This document shows positions 1 through 8,705 of a stretch of DNA of 64,000 nt, piece by piece; the stretch's first letter is position 1, and each line of letters opens with the position of its first letter. The position numbers were made by a program, and so were the translations under genes. The notes under the pieces were generated by a model that saw nothing but the letters and a program-made list of their open reading frames with translations, ran no database searches and was not told the DNA's origin. The stretch is taken from the NCBI GenBank assembly GCA_023664045.1, contig JAMPGH010000001.1:118090-182089 (forward strand). The letters are read 5' to 3'. The DNA comes from Alistipes senegalensis (GTDB taxonomy: Bacteria; Bacteroidota; Bacteroidia; Bacteroidales; Rikenellaceae).

Positions 1-138
1 AGGACTGGGCGGAATCGTAGCTTCGTTCCAATCCAATTTCAAAATATCGGAACGATCCTGCGGCGTTACGGTCCAAATTTTGTGCGAAGCCAATTTGTAA
101 GGCTTGAGATTCCTCAAATATTTATTAGGAAATTTCAT
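1..138 (-). CDS. Aminotransferase class I/II, N-terminal fragment
   Basis: Only the first 46 codons lie in the window; the gene runs off the left edge. The reading frame opens at an ATG at 138 and contains LKPYKLASHKIW and, near residues 36-46, LDWNEATIPPSP. These resemble the N-terminal arm of PLP-dependent aminotransferases of the HisC-like class (family knowledge, matched by eye). It lies 34 bases downstream of the flippase gene on the same strand, so it is probably part of the polysaccharide operon, perhaps supplying an amino sugar or amino-acid decoration (inference). The start is uncertain because the frame is open for about ten codons upstream of this ATG. Confidence 0.5.
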   Translation of the reverse strand, partial: MKFPNKYLRNLKPYKLASHKIWTVTPQDRSDILKLDWNEATIPPSP

Positions 139-172
139 AAAACGATGATCTTTTTTCAAATATGCAATACGT

Positions 173-1456
173 TCAACAACCGGCTAAAGAGCGATTTTCC
201 TTTTTTATGATTTTACAAGCAATCATTATGCGATAAAACAATTCACCCAGATAAGAAAGCAGAGTAATAACAACGAACGACACGACCGAAGTCAGCCATC
301 CGTTGAAATACACGATACCCAGCAACGCCAGATAAATACCGGTCGTTACGAAAATGCTGTAAAGCAAATATTTGTTATACCCGAACGCTATCATCAAATT
401 GGACGCAATAAAAACGCTTACACCCAAAAAGACAGGAGCCAGCGAATACAACCGAAGCGGAAACAACTCGATCTCCTCCTCGAAAAAAAACCGGACTATT
501 TCGGGCAGGAAAATATTCAACAAACCGACCGATATGCAAACAAGTACGAATAACCCGCCGACAACGATTTTGAATACCCGAACATTTTTTTCCTTAGCGA
601 TTTTAGGTAACAAGACAGTACTCAATATTTCGGAAGGTTTGGAAAGAAGAGTGGTGATTTTGGAACCCAAATCATAAACCACCATTTGGTTCATCGTAAT
701 GAAATGCCCCAACAAAATATAATTTAATTTATCCTTTATCGTACACACGATATTGGTCAAAAAAATTAACGAAGCATCTTTGAAATAGTATTTCAGCACC
801 CCGAAAGACGGAATCTTATAAACGATGCGATCATGCCCGAAGATAATGCAAAGGGACCAGAATCCACCGACCAGATACCCCGCACTCATCAATACGGGAA
901 CTAACAAATAATTGTCCGCACTTTTGATGCACAAAAAGATCAAGACTATGGAAACGGAACGTATCGCAATATTCAAAATCGTAATATACCGCATTTTTTC
1001 AATCCCCTGAAAATAGAACTGAGGAAACAACAATTCGTTCAACGTCAAACCAAAAGAAAAAACGAACAGCCAAAAATGCTCTCTATATGTCGTAGCTGCA
1101 TAAACGATGGCGACATACAAAAACAAGCAACATATCCACAACAAAAACCGAATGGTCAGTATAGACGACATGATCTCCGACAATTTCTCGTGATTGTTGC
1201 GATTTATGGCAATATGCTTAGCACTCACCGCATTGAACCCGAAATCTACGATGAGAGAACAATAGCTCGCGACGATTTGAGCCAAAATAACCCATCCATA
1301 CAATTCGGCACCCAATGTACGAATCAAATAAGGATATGTTATCAGCGGAGCTGCCAAAACGAATAGCTGCAAGACAGAAATATAGGAAAAATTCTTGAAC
1401 AGCGTAGCATTCTTTTTAACAATCTCCTTACCATGCTGCAAATAGAATCCGATCAT
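173..1456 (-). CDS. Wzx-type oligosaccharide flippase (polysaccharide biosynthesis protein)
   Basis: A 427-residue, very hydrophobic protein with about 12 predicted membrane segments, the usual size of a Wzx flippase of the MOP superfamily. The N-terminal stretch FSYISVLQLFVLAAPLITYP, followed by YLIRTLG, is typical of flippases that move undecaprenyl-linked repeat units across the inner membrane (family knowledge). It follows the sugar-nucleotide genes of the capsule locus on the same strand. The region is visibly richer in A and T than the housekeeping genes of the window, which fits horizontal exchange of specificity genes in capsule loci (inference). The start is an ATG at 1456, and the next residues are polar before the first membrane segment. 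About 244 AT-rich bases without a gene separate it from ugd. Confidence 0.85.
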   Translation of the reverse strand: MIGFYLQHGKEIVKKNATLFKNFSYISVLQLFVLAAPLITYPYLIRTLGAELYGWVILAQIVASYCSLIVDFGFNAVSAKHIAINRNNHEKLSEIMSSILTIRFLLWICCLFLYVAIVYAATTYREHFWLFVFSFGLTLNELLFPQFYFQGIEKMRYITILNIAIRSVSIVLIFLCIKSADNYLLVPVLMSAGYLVGGFWSLCIIFGHDRIVYKIPSFGVLKYYFKDASLIFLTNIVCTIKDKLNYILLGHFITMNQMVVYDLGSKITTLLSKPSEILSTVLLPKIAKEKNVRVFKIVVGGLFVLVCISVGLLNIFLPEIVRFFFEEEIELFPLRLYSLAPVFLGVSVFIASNLMIAFGYNKYLLYSIFVTTGIYLALLGIVYFNGWLTSVVSFVVITLLSYLGELFYRIMIACKIIKKENRSLAGC

Positions 1457-1700
1457 ATTCCGTCATCGCCGCATTCACCCATCCGTGGCCGAACCCTATC
1501 AGGGACAAGTCGAATTTTCATTTTATAAACATAGGAAGAGAGCGACAAGATAATACATAAAATACTTACCAAGTAAAATGCGTTATCGGGCTACTTCCTC
1601 CAATCTATAATAAACCATCGATATCTCTTAAAATGCCCAGAAGATTACAAATACTGAAAATGAATTTCAGCATATCGAGATATTCGAACATACGATCGGC

Positions 1701-3014
1701 TTACTTTCCGATGCAGGAATAGGCGAATCCCGCGTCGAGGAGTTCATGCCGGTCGTAGATATTGCGACCGTCGAGCACAAGGGCCTGCCGCATCGTTTTT
1801 TTGAGGATACCCCAACTGGGTACGCGGAACTCTTTCCATTCGGTAACCACCATCAAGGCATCCGCCTCCGACACGGCATCGTACATATCTTCGGCATAGA
1901 GCACCTTGTCGCCGATCCTACGCCGGCACTCCTCCATCGCAATCGGATCGTAGACCTTGACGGTCGCACCGGCCTCGAGCAACCGATCGATCAAAACCAA
2001 CGCCGGCGCTTCGCGCATATCGTCCGTTTCGGGTTTGAAAGCCAATCCCCACATGGCAATTCGTTTCCCATGAACATCGCCTCCAAAATGCCGCATCAAC
2101 TTTTCGACGAGAACGCCTTTCTGAATCTCGTTCACTTCCTCCACGGCTTTCAACACGCGCATGGAATAACCGTTTTTCTCAGCGGTTTTAATCAATGCTT
2201 TCACGTCTTTCGGGAAACAAGAGCCACCGTAACCGCATCCGGGATAGAGGAACTTGCTGCCGATGCGGCTGTCCGCCCCGATTCCCTTGCGCACCATATT
2301 GACGTCGGCACCCACCAATTCGCAGAGATTGGCGATATCGTTCATGAAACTGATTCGCGTAGCGAGCATGGAATTGGCTGCATACTTGATCATCTCGGCA
2401 CTCGGAATATCGGTGAAGATCAACCGATAATTATTCATCATGAACGGCTTATAGAGCCGTTCCATGAGTTTTCTGGCCCGATCCGAGTCGACACCGACCA
2501 CGACACGATCGGGTTTCATGAAATCATCGACGGCATTGCCCTCCTTGAGAAATTCGGGATTGGAAGCCACATCGAACTCAATCTGCGCGTTCCGCCGATC
2601 GAGTTCCTCCTGAATAACGGCTTTCACTGTCATCGCCGTACCTACGGGTACCGTGCTTTTGGTAACGACCAACGTATAATGGTTCATGTGCCGGCCGATC
2701 GTGCGGGCCACTTCGAGCACGTAGCTCAGATCGGCGGAACCGTCCTCATCCGGAGGTGTACCGACGGCGCTGAACACCACCTCGACCTCGTCGAGACATT
2801 CAGTCAGATCGGTCGTGAAACGCAGACGTCCAGCCTTGTAATTCCGAAGTACCAATTCCTCAAGTCCGGGTTCATAAATAGGAATAATCCCCTGTTTCAG
2901 ATTCTCGATTTTCTGTTTTTGCGTATCGACACAAGTTACATCAATACCCATTTCCGAAAAACAGGTTCCCGTAACCAGACCGACATAACCGGTTCCGACA
3001 ATCGCGATTTTCAT
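1701..3014 (-). CDS. ugd: UDP-glucose 6-dehydrogenase
   Basis: Oxidises UDP-glucose to UDP-glucuronate with two NAD+, giving an acidic sugar for capsule. The 437-residue protein has the full family length. The N-terminal Rossmann motif GTGYVG is at residues 7-12, the catalytic cysteine sits in YGGSCFPKD (Cys266), and the C-terminal half carries the UDP-binding domain with GLAFKPETDDMREAP. It starts with an ATG at 3014. It lies 88 bases downstream of the gene for UDP-glucuronate 4-epimerase, which uses its product, so the two enzymes probably make UDP-glucuronate and then UDP-galacturonate for the same polysaccharide. Identification is secure; the role in this capsule is inferred from context. 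Confidence 0.95.
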   Translation of the reverse strand: MKIAIVGTGYVGLVTGTCFSEMGIDVTCVDTQKQKIENLKQGIIPIYEPGLEELVLRNYKAGRLRFTTDLTECLDEVEVVFSAVGTPPDEDGSADLSYVLEVARTIGRHMNHYTLVVTKSTVPVGTAMTVKAVIQEELDRRNAQIEFDVASNPEFLKEGNAVDDFMKPDRVVVGVDSDRARKLMERLYKPFMMNNYRLIFTDIPSAEMIKYAANSMLATRISFMNDIANLCELVGADVNMVRKGIGADSRIGSKFLYPGCGYGGSCFPKDVKALIKTAEKNGYSMRVLKAVEEVNEIQKGVLVEKLMRHFGGDVHGKRIAMWGLAFKPETDDMREAPALVLIDRLLEAGATVKVYDPIAMEECRRRIGDKVLYAEDMYDAVSEADALMVVTEWKEFRVPSWGILKKTMRQALVLDGRNIYDRHELLDAGFAYSCIGK

Positions 3015-3102
3015 ATGCTAAGATTTCGAATGATCGTTTTTATATATTCCTAATATTCCGCTTTCCTACCATCCTACTATGCAACTTCGAACATCTGCAT
3101 AT

Positions 3103-4176
3103 TTACAGATTATAGAATTGTCGAAACCAATCGACCGTCCGGCGAATACCCTCGGCCAGCGGAGTAGCGGGGCGGAAATCGACGGCCTCTTCGAGTGCGG
3201 AAGTATCGGCATTAGTCTGATAGACATCCCCCGGCTGCATAGGAAGAAAAATCTTTTCGGCTTTCCGGCCGCAAGCCTCCTCGATTGCGGCGATGAAATC
3301 CATAAGCCGAACCGGATGGGAATTTCCGATATTATAAATCCGGTAAGGAGCCGGAGAAGAGGCCGGATCCGGATGCGAGGCATCCCAGTCAGGATTACCG
3401 GCCGGAATGCGATCGACGACCCGCACGACTCCCTCGACGATATCATCGACATAGGTAAAATCCCGAAGCATCTTCCCGTTGTTGAATACCTTGATCGGAC
3501 GTCCGCGGAGAATGGCATCGGCAAAGAGAAAAGGCGACATGTCCGGACGCCCCCACGGACCGTAGACCGTAAAGAAGCGCAAGCCGGTAGTCGGAATGCC
3601 GAACAAATGGCTGTAGGTATGAGCCATCAACTCATTGGATTTTTTGGTGGCCGCATACAGGCTGACAGGGTGTGCGATGGAATCGTGTTCGGAAAAAGGA
3701 ACCTTGCCATTCAGACCGTAAACGCTGGATGAAGAAGCATAAACCAAATGCTTCACCCCATGATGCCGACAACCCTCCAGCACATTCAGAAACCCGTCGA
3801 TATTGCTTTCGACATAGGCATACGGATTTTCGATCGAATAACGCACACCGGCCTGCGCTGCAAGATTGACGACCGCATCGAACCTTTCGTTAGCAAAAAG
3901 CATTCGCATCGCCTGCCGATCCTCAAGATTCATCCGGACGAACCGGAAGCGATCGAAAACGCAGCTCGGAACCAATTTATACGGATCGATACGATCGCGG
4001 TCGATTCCGAGCGACTCCAATCGACCGTACTTGAGTTCTACGCTATAATAAGTATTGACATTGTCCAGCCCCACCACGTCGTCGCCCCGTTCGAGCAGAC
4101 GCCGACAGACATAGCTCCCGATGAAACCGGCAGCCCCTGTAACCAATATTTTCCGACGTTCGACGATATCCGCCAT
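3103..4176 (-). CDS. UDP-glucuronate 4-epimerase
   Basis: An extended short-chain dehydrogenase/reductase of 357 residues. The NAD site TGAAGFIG is at residues 13-20, the catalytic YxxxK is Tyr174-Lys178, with a Ser cluster at 148-151. The segment RFFTVYGPWGRPDMSPF and the later DFTYVDDIVEG are characteristic of the CapI/LpsL group that interconverts UDP-glucuronate and UDP-galacturonate. I chose the ATG at 4176, which places the Rossmann motif where the family has it; a TTG at 4206 would add ten residues and overlap the upstream gene by four bases. It lies between the WbpM-like dehydratase and ugd, consistent with a pathway to an acidic capsule sugar. Confidence 0.88.
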   Translation of the reverse strand: MADIVERRKILVTGAAGFIGSYVCRRLLERGDDVVGLDNVNTYYSVELKYGRLESLGIDRDRIDPYKLVPSCVFDRFRFVRMNLEDRQAMRMLFANERFDAVVNLAAQAGVRYSIENPYAYVESNIDGFLNVLEGCRHHGVKHLVYASSSSVYGLNGKVPFSEHDSIAHPVSLYAATKKSNELMAHTYSHLFGIPTTGLRFFTVYGPWGRPDMSPFLFADAILRGRPIKVFNNGKMLRDFTYVDDIVEGVVRVVDRIPAGNPDWDASHPDPASSPAPYRIYNIGNSHPVRLMDFIAAIEEACGRKAEKIFLPMQPGDVYQTNADTSALEEAVDFRPATPLAEGIRRTVDWFRQFYNL

Positions 4177-4202
4177 GCCACTGTGCCGTTTTAGAGAATG
4201 AA

Positions 4203-6158
4203 TCAAACCAACGCTTCCTCGCGAGCAATCTCCTGATCGTATTTTTCGAAATCCGAATTTTCGGATTTATACTCTGGAACGGTACGCTTCATCAGACGGA
4301 CCATTTCGGGGATATTGACCGCTCGGGAGAGCTCCTCCAATTCGGAAACGACCCTCAGTGCCTCGTCATAATCGTATTCGCGGATCTTGGCGATGCGGAT
4401 GCGGTCGTGCGACGTGGGTAACGTATTCTCCTTGCTGGCGAGTACCTCCTCGTAGAGTTTCTCACCGGGACGCAGTCCGACGTACTCGATCCGGATGTCT
4501 TTACCTACTTCAAAGCCGGCAAGACGGATCATCTGCTCGGCGAGATGGATGATCTTGACCGGCTCGCCCATATCGAAGACGAAGATCTGATTACCAGTAG
4601 AGATAGTCGCAGCCTCCATGACCAGCCGACAAGCCTCGGGAATCGTCATGAAGAAACGTTCGATCCGAGCATCGGTAACCGTTACGGGACCGCCCGCGGC
4701 AATCTGTTCGCGGAAACGCGGAATAACCGAGCCGTTGGATCCCAACACATTACCGAAGCGCGTCGTAACGAATCGAGTGCCCCCTTTCATCCGACCTGTT
4801 TCGATAGCCAGCCCCAACGATTGGATATAAATTTCGGCCAACCGCTTGGTGCAACCCATAATATTGGTCGGATTAACCGCCTTGTCGGTAGAGATCATAA
4901 CCATACTTTCGATACCGTATTCGATGCACTTATCGGCGACATTGCGCGAACCGACGACATTGACCAGCACAGCCTCGCACGGATTTTCCTCCATCAACGG
5001 AACATGCTTGTAAGCCGCGGCATGGAAGACCACCTGCGGATGATAGGTCCGGAAGACGAAATCCAATCGGGCTTCCATACGGACATCGCCGATGACCGGA
5101 ATGAAAGGCAGATCCGGATATTTATCCTCAAATTCCAGACGTAAGTTATGAAGCGGGGTTTCGGCATTGTCAAACAAAATCAGCTGCCGAATGCCGAAAT
5201 GCGCCAACTGTCGGCATAACTCCGATCCGATGGAACCGGCGGCCCCGGTAACCAATACTACTTTATCCTTGAAATTTGCAACAATTTCATTCATCGATAT
5301 TTCGATCTCAGGCCGCTCCAACAAATCCTCGATTTTGATCTTCCGGATATTGGACGAGAAAGCGGACTTGCCGTCCTCGAGTTCATCGATGCCGGGCGCC
5401 ATCAACATCTTGATGCCGTACTGCTGACAATATTTGACAAGTCGCTGCTGTTCCGTCTGCGCATCGGTATGGTAGGCGAACAACACAGCGTCGATTTCGT
5501 ATCGTTTGCACAGATAATCGAGATCCTCGGCCGAATTGAAATAATAGATCGGATGCCCCGATACCGTATGTCCTTTCAGATGTTTGCCGTAGGTCAGAAA
5601 ACCCGATACGCAATAATGGCTGGAATTGCTCAGTCGCGTCGCAAGACCGACCGACTTGTCGCCGTTGCCATAAACCAACACGCGGCACAAGGAGTTCTGC
5701 GCCTTGACACGTCTTTTCAACAAATCGTACGCAACGATCATGGCCACGCGAACGAAGATGAGCAGAAAAATCGTGATCGCCAGATCGAAGAAAAGAATGC
5801 CCGCGAAAAGCGGCAACGGTGTTTTGGCGGGAAATGCGAGCACCATAAGCGTTCCCAACAAAACCTCCTTGCCGAAGACGACGAGACCGATCTTGCCGAT
5901 GTCGCGCAAAGTGGAATAACGAATGATCGTGCGGTAGGTACGCAGGCATACGAACATAAAGAGAGAGAAAAAGGCTGCCCCCAGGAACCATGTCAGCATG
6001 AATCTGCCCCCGAACATATGCGCCAGCCATCTATCGCTCAACAACAGCACCAGCAACGACGAACAGACCGAAGTTACCACGTCGCAACCCAGAATCAGCC
6101 ACGCATTGAGATAACGATCCGCCAGATATTTACGAAAAAAAGCATCTCTCTTTATCAT
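4203..6158 (-). CDS. WbpM/FlaA1-type membrane-bound nucleotide-sugar 4,6-dehydratase
   Basis: A 651-residue protein. The N-terminal ~145 residues hold four hydrophobic segments (about 20-42, 54-72, 92-110, 118-143). They are followed by a CoA-binding-like Rossmann domain and then the SDR domain with TGAAGSIG at residues 304-311. The catalytic position reads MxxxK (Met434, Lys438) instead of YxxxK, the hallmark of the WbpM/CapD/FlaA1 group. Family members dehydrate UDP-GlcNAc to the 4-keto-6-deoxy intermediate for QuiNAc, FucNAc or bacillosamine-type sugars; which sugar is made here cannot be told. It is the first enzyme gene after upxY, separated by 71 bases that include a run of nine C. Its stop lies 26 bases before the epimerase ATG. 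Confidence 0.9.
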   Translation of the reverse strand: MIKRDAFFRKYLADRYLNAWLILGCDVVTSVCSSLLVLLLSDRWLAHMFGGRFMLTWFLGAAFFSLFMFVCLRTYRTIIRYSTLRDIGKIGLVVFGKEVLLGTLMVLAFPAKTPLPLFAGILFFDLAITIFLLIFVRVAMIVAYDLLKRRVKAQNSLCRVLVYGNGDKSVGLATRLSNSSHYCVSGFLTYGKHLKGHTVSGHPIYYFNSAEDLDYLCKRYEIDAVLFAYHTDAQTEQQRLVKYCQQYGIKMLMAPGIDELEDGKSAFSSNIRKIKIEDLLERPEIEISMNEIVANFKDKVVLVTGAAGSIGSELCRQLAHFGIRQLILFDNAETPLHNLRLEFEDKYPDLPFIPVIGDVRMEARLDFVFRTYHPQVVFHAAAYKHVPLMEENPCEAVLVNVVGSRNVADKCIEYGIESMVMISTDKAVNPTNIMGCTKRLAEIYIQSLGLAIETGRMKGGTRFVTTRFGNVLGSNGSVIPRFREQIAAGGPVTVTDARIERFFMTIPEACRLVMEAATISTGNQIFVFDMGEPVKIIHLAEQMIRLAGFEVGKDIRIEYVGLRPGEKLYEEVLASKENTLPTSHDRIRIAKIREYDYDEALRVVSELEELSRAVNIPEMVRLMKRTVPEYKSENSDFEKYDQEIAREEALV

Positions 6159-6218
6159 AAATCCATTCTGTTAATTTCATTTTTTATCGGGGGACACGAT
6201 TTTCAAAAGCCGCTTTTG

Positions 6219-6227
6219 CCCCCCCCC
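6219..6227. repeat. C9 homopolymer tract between upxY and the dehydratase gene
   Basis: Nine consecutive C just downstream of the upxY stop codon, in the 71-base gap before the WbpM-like gene. It matches in length the tract at 7083-7091. It lies outside any reading frame, so a length change would affect transcript structure or coupling rather than a protein. Confidence 0.8.
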
Positions 6228-6229
6228 AT

Positions 6230-6910
6230 TCATGCGGTTTCCGAAACCCGCAATGCTCCGACATCCGAGGCGACCGAAGAATCCGAGACGACCGGGATTT
6301 TCGCCGGCAGGATCTCGATCAGATCGGGAATAATCTCCGCAGCCGCAACGGCAGCGATATTTTCCAACATGACGACGACACGCCGGCTCCGTTTTCCTTT
6401 GACTTTCATCAAAACACCCTCCACGCCGTCGAACCGCCCGCCATGCACACGGACCCGACAACCTTTGTTCAATGCGATTTCATCGGGACTGTAATAAGTG
6501 ATCTCCGATTCGTACTGGCTGGCTATCCGGATGAAATCGGTCATCTGCTTATCCGGAACGACGAGAAAAGCACTCTTGTCGGAAGAACAGCGACTTTTTT
6601 TCATGATATATTGCAAAGGCAACCGTCCGAAACGCATCCGAAACTCCTGAATATCAGCCCGACAAGCATAGACGAAAACGATACTCGGAATAACCGGAAC
6701 CAACTCCCGCTGTTTCTTTCCGTGGTATGTCCTGATCTCGTAATGCTTCGGGATAAAATGAGGCAATCCGAACTCTCCGCTCAACAATTTTTCAGCCAGC
6801 CGTTCGTTCTTATAAGCCCGCATAACGAACCATCGAGGAGAGCGGAAATCATCGGCATACGCAGATGCGCCCTTATCCGATTTCGACAATCTATTTTGAG
6901 ATACGGACAT
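6230..6910 (-). CDS. upxY: UpxY-family transcription antiterminator (NusG paralogue)
   Basis: A 226-residue NusG-like protein. The NGN domain covers about residues 26-125, starting with RWFVMRAYKNERLAEKLL, and a KOW-type segment (NKGCRVRVHGGRFDGVEGVL) spans about 149-168. In Bacteroides such proteins are encoded first in each capsule operon and prevent premature termination in that operon's leader (established for the UpxY family). Its position as the first gene of this minus-strand polysaccharide locus fits. No UpxZ gene follows it; the next gene is the dehydratase. The start is the ATG at 6910, before about 20 polar residues. Regulation probably acts in the long AT-rich leader upstream (6911-7330). 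Confidence 0.88.
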   Translation of the reverse strand: MSVSQNRLSKSDKGASAYADDFRSPRWFVMRAYKNERLAEKLLSGEFGLPHFIPKHYEIRTYHGKKQRELVPVIPSIVFVYACRADIQEFRMRFGRLPLQYIMKKSRCSSDKSAFLVVPDKQMTDFIRIASQYESEITYYSPDEIALNKGCRVRVHGGRFDGVEGVLMKVKGKRSRRVVVMLENIAAVAAAEIIPDLIEILPAKIPVVSDSSVASDVGALRVSETA

Positions 6911-7334
6911 AATCCCAGCTCACCCCAATACGCATAAATCGTTGGAAGCCAAACGATAGCAGATAGATTCTGAATAACGACTCGCAGGAATCAATCCGTA
7001 TCGATCCTATAAAAGGCTTTATTAACGAGCGTAAAGGTAGAAAAAAGCTACGATAATCACAAAAATATGCACGCATTTTTTACCCCCCCCCGAAAAATAT
7101 GCAAGACGCTGAATTAAAGCCATTTAAAATTCAGAGCAAATCTACATCGAACCTTAGGTCGTTATGCCACACTCAAATTGCGAGCCCAATCATATTTTAA
7201 AATTTACGAACAAATACGCATAAATACAAAATAACAGACCCGAACATGATGCGTATTTAAAAAGATGCACAATCATTCTAATAAATGATTATAAGCAGGT
7301 CATTTTTATTTCCTATGTCTGTCCGTAAATGAAA
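6911..7334 (-). promoter_or_regulatory. Capsule operon leader and putative promoter region
   Basis: About 420 AT-rich bases without a gene, upstream of upxY. A candidate -7 box (TATTTTTG on the minus strand, 7067-7060) fits TAnnTTTG, but no TTTG lies at the right distance: the -33 position falls inside a run of nine C (7083-7091). The 11-base word AAAAATATGCA occurs twice, at 7061-7071 and 7093-7103, flanking that run. UpxY-type leaders normally carry the antitermination target, so this stretch probably does too (inference). No inverted repeats of the invertible-promoter type were recognised by eye. Confidence 0.4.
7083..7091. repeat. C9 homopolymer tract upstream of upxY
   Basis: Nine consecutive C (nine G on the transcribed strand), where the -33 element of the putative capsule promoter would lie. 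A second C9 tract is at 6219-6227, between upxY and the dehydratase gene. Runs of this length can vary by slipped-strand pairing. Confidence 0.8.
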
Positions 7335-7367
7335 CGATAGAGCCCGGCAAAATGCCGGGCTCTATCG
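7335..7367. terminator. Perfect 15-bp hairpin terminator after the nucleic-acid cluster
   Basis: The arms CGATAGAGCCCGGCA (7335-7349) and TGCCGGGCTCTATCG (7353-7367) pair fully around a three-base loop. On the minus strand it follows the DUF5689 gene by 21 bases and is followed by TTTCATTT. It probably ends the 16342-7389 operon and isolates it from the capsule promoter. Confidence 0.85.
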
Positions 7368-7388
7368 TAGAAAAAGGTGGCGGAAAAA

Positions 7389-8684
7389 TTATTCGTCGTA
7401 CTCGCCGGCGCCGTCCTTGACGGGCGGAGCATAGGAATCACCGGGCGTATTGTGCTCGATCCACTCCTGCGAAAGCAACGACTCGGCGGGGAAGTCGAGG
7501 TCCTCGATGCGGCTGACGGTGATCTGGTACTGCGGATAATTTCTCAGACTTTTTGCGTAGATGCCGTAGATACCCAGCACGTTGCCGACCGTGCCGTTGC
7601 GCGGAATGGGCTGCATGGCGAAGCGTGCGTAACCGCTCGTACGGATCGTATAAGCGCCTGCGGAAGCCTGATCCGTAGCGCTTTCGTTCAACAACATGAG
7701 CACCGAGCCGTAGAGGCTGACATTCTCGCGGCTGTAAGCCCAGTAGAACCAAGTACCGAAGACCGGCGAACCCGAATCGGTAACGATCCAGTTGGGGAAG
7801 GGATTGGTGTTGGAGCCGTTGGTGAAAGTCGGAGCCGTAACGGGATCGTCCCAGACGATGTTGCCCTCCCCGTCGCGCACGATATTGCCCTCGGCATCGC
7901 GCTTCTCGTCCTGATAAGTGATATTGGCATACTGGATCTTGACGCCCTTGAAATGGATCAGACGAGCGTAGTCGTCCTCGCCCAGCTCGTTGTAATTGGA
8001 AGCGTCGACGACCTTGATATTGGAGTCGTCCAACGTACACTCGCCGCCGCGGAGCACGCGGTTGAAAGTCGGATTGTTGAGATTGCACCACAGATCGGGG
8101 CTCTCGAAGTTGGAGTTTGCGTAATACTTATCGCGCAGACCCGCGTTGAGCGCATTCGACGGAGCATCGCCCAACGAAAGCATCATACGGTAGTTGCCGA
8201 GGTAGAAATCCCGGAGCTTGACATAGACCCACGTACTCTCCATCGTTTCGAGATCGAGCGGGAAAGAGGTATACAACGTGCCGCAGAGCTTCAACTCGAT
8301 AGCTGCCGTGCCGTCGTCGATGTAGAGCGATTTGTAGACATTGCCCTGCGCATCGCTGGAGATGACCTTGCCCTTGATATAACAATCGGCGCCCTCTTCC
8401 CAGAACTTCAGATTGGGGAACTCCGCCTCGATTCCCGACGAGGGAGCTCCGATCTTCAAAGTTTTGGTAGTCGCCCAGTTATCGTTGGTACCCGTATTCT
8501 CCACGGAACCGAAGTTATCGACGTAGGCCTGCTTGAGGGCCTTGATCGTGATCTGCTGCAGTCCCTGTGCCTCCATGTCCTGATCGGTCCAGATCTTGGC
8601 GGGAGCCGGCGTATCGAAATCGTTGTAACATCCGGCCAGAAAGATGCAGCACGCCGCAGCCAGAAAGAATTTATAATTTTTCAT
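7389..8684 (-). CDS. DUF5689-type lipoprotein, last gene of the nucleic-acid cluster
   Basis: A 431-residue predicted lipoprotein: FLAGC puts the lipidated Cys at residue 19. Residues of about 90-170 (YIKGKVISSDAQGN, then YIDDGTAAIELKL) look like the OB-fold-like DUF5689 domain found in Bacteroidetes surface lipoproteins; a second similar segment may follow at about 215-330. OB folds often bind nucleic acid or sugar, so it may be the surface ligand-binding partner of the adjacent receptor, comparable in position to SusD next to SusC (inference). The gap to the receptor gene is 21 bases, so the two are surely co-transcribed. A strong terminator follows. Confidence 0.75.
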   Translation of the reverse strand: MKNYKFFLAAACCIFLAGCYNDFDTPAPAKIWTDQDMEAQGLQQITIKALKQAYVDNFGSVENTGTNDNWATTKTLKIGAPSSGIEAEFPNLKFWEEGADCYIKGKVISSDAQGNVYKSLYIDDGTAAIELKLCGTLYTSFPLDLETMESTWVYVKLRDFYLGNYRMMLSLGDAPSNALNAGLRDKYYANSNFESPDLWCNLNNPTFNRVLRGGECTLDDSNIKVVDASNYNELGEDDYARLIHFKGVKIQYANITYQDEKRDAEGNIVRDGEGNIVWDDPVTAPTFTNGSNTNPFPNWIVTDSGSPVFGTWFYWAYSRENVSLYGSVLMLLNESATDQASAGAYTIRTSGYARFAMQPIPRNGTVGNVLGIYGIYAKSLRNYPQYQITVSRIEDLDFPAESLLSQEWIEHNTPGDSYAPPVKDGAGEYDE

Positions 8685-8705
8685 ATTGCGTATCGCTTTT
8701 CGAGG

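Noticed and set aside
4177..4206. TTG start of the UDP-glucuronate epimerase at 4206
   Set aside because: It adds ten residues without homology before the Rossmann fold and overlaps the upstream gene; the ATG at 4176 fits the family.
6911..7334. Invertible capsule promoter of the Bacteroides type
   Set aside because: No flanking inverted repeats of 19-25 bases and no invertase gene were seen; only direct repeats and C tracts.
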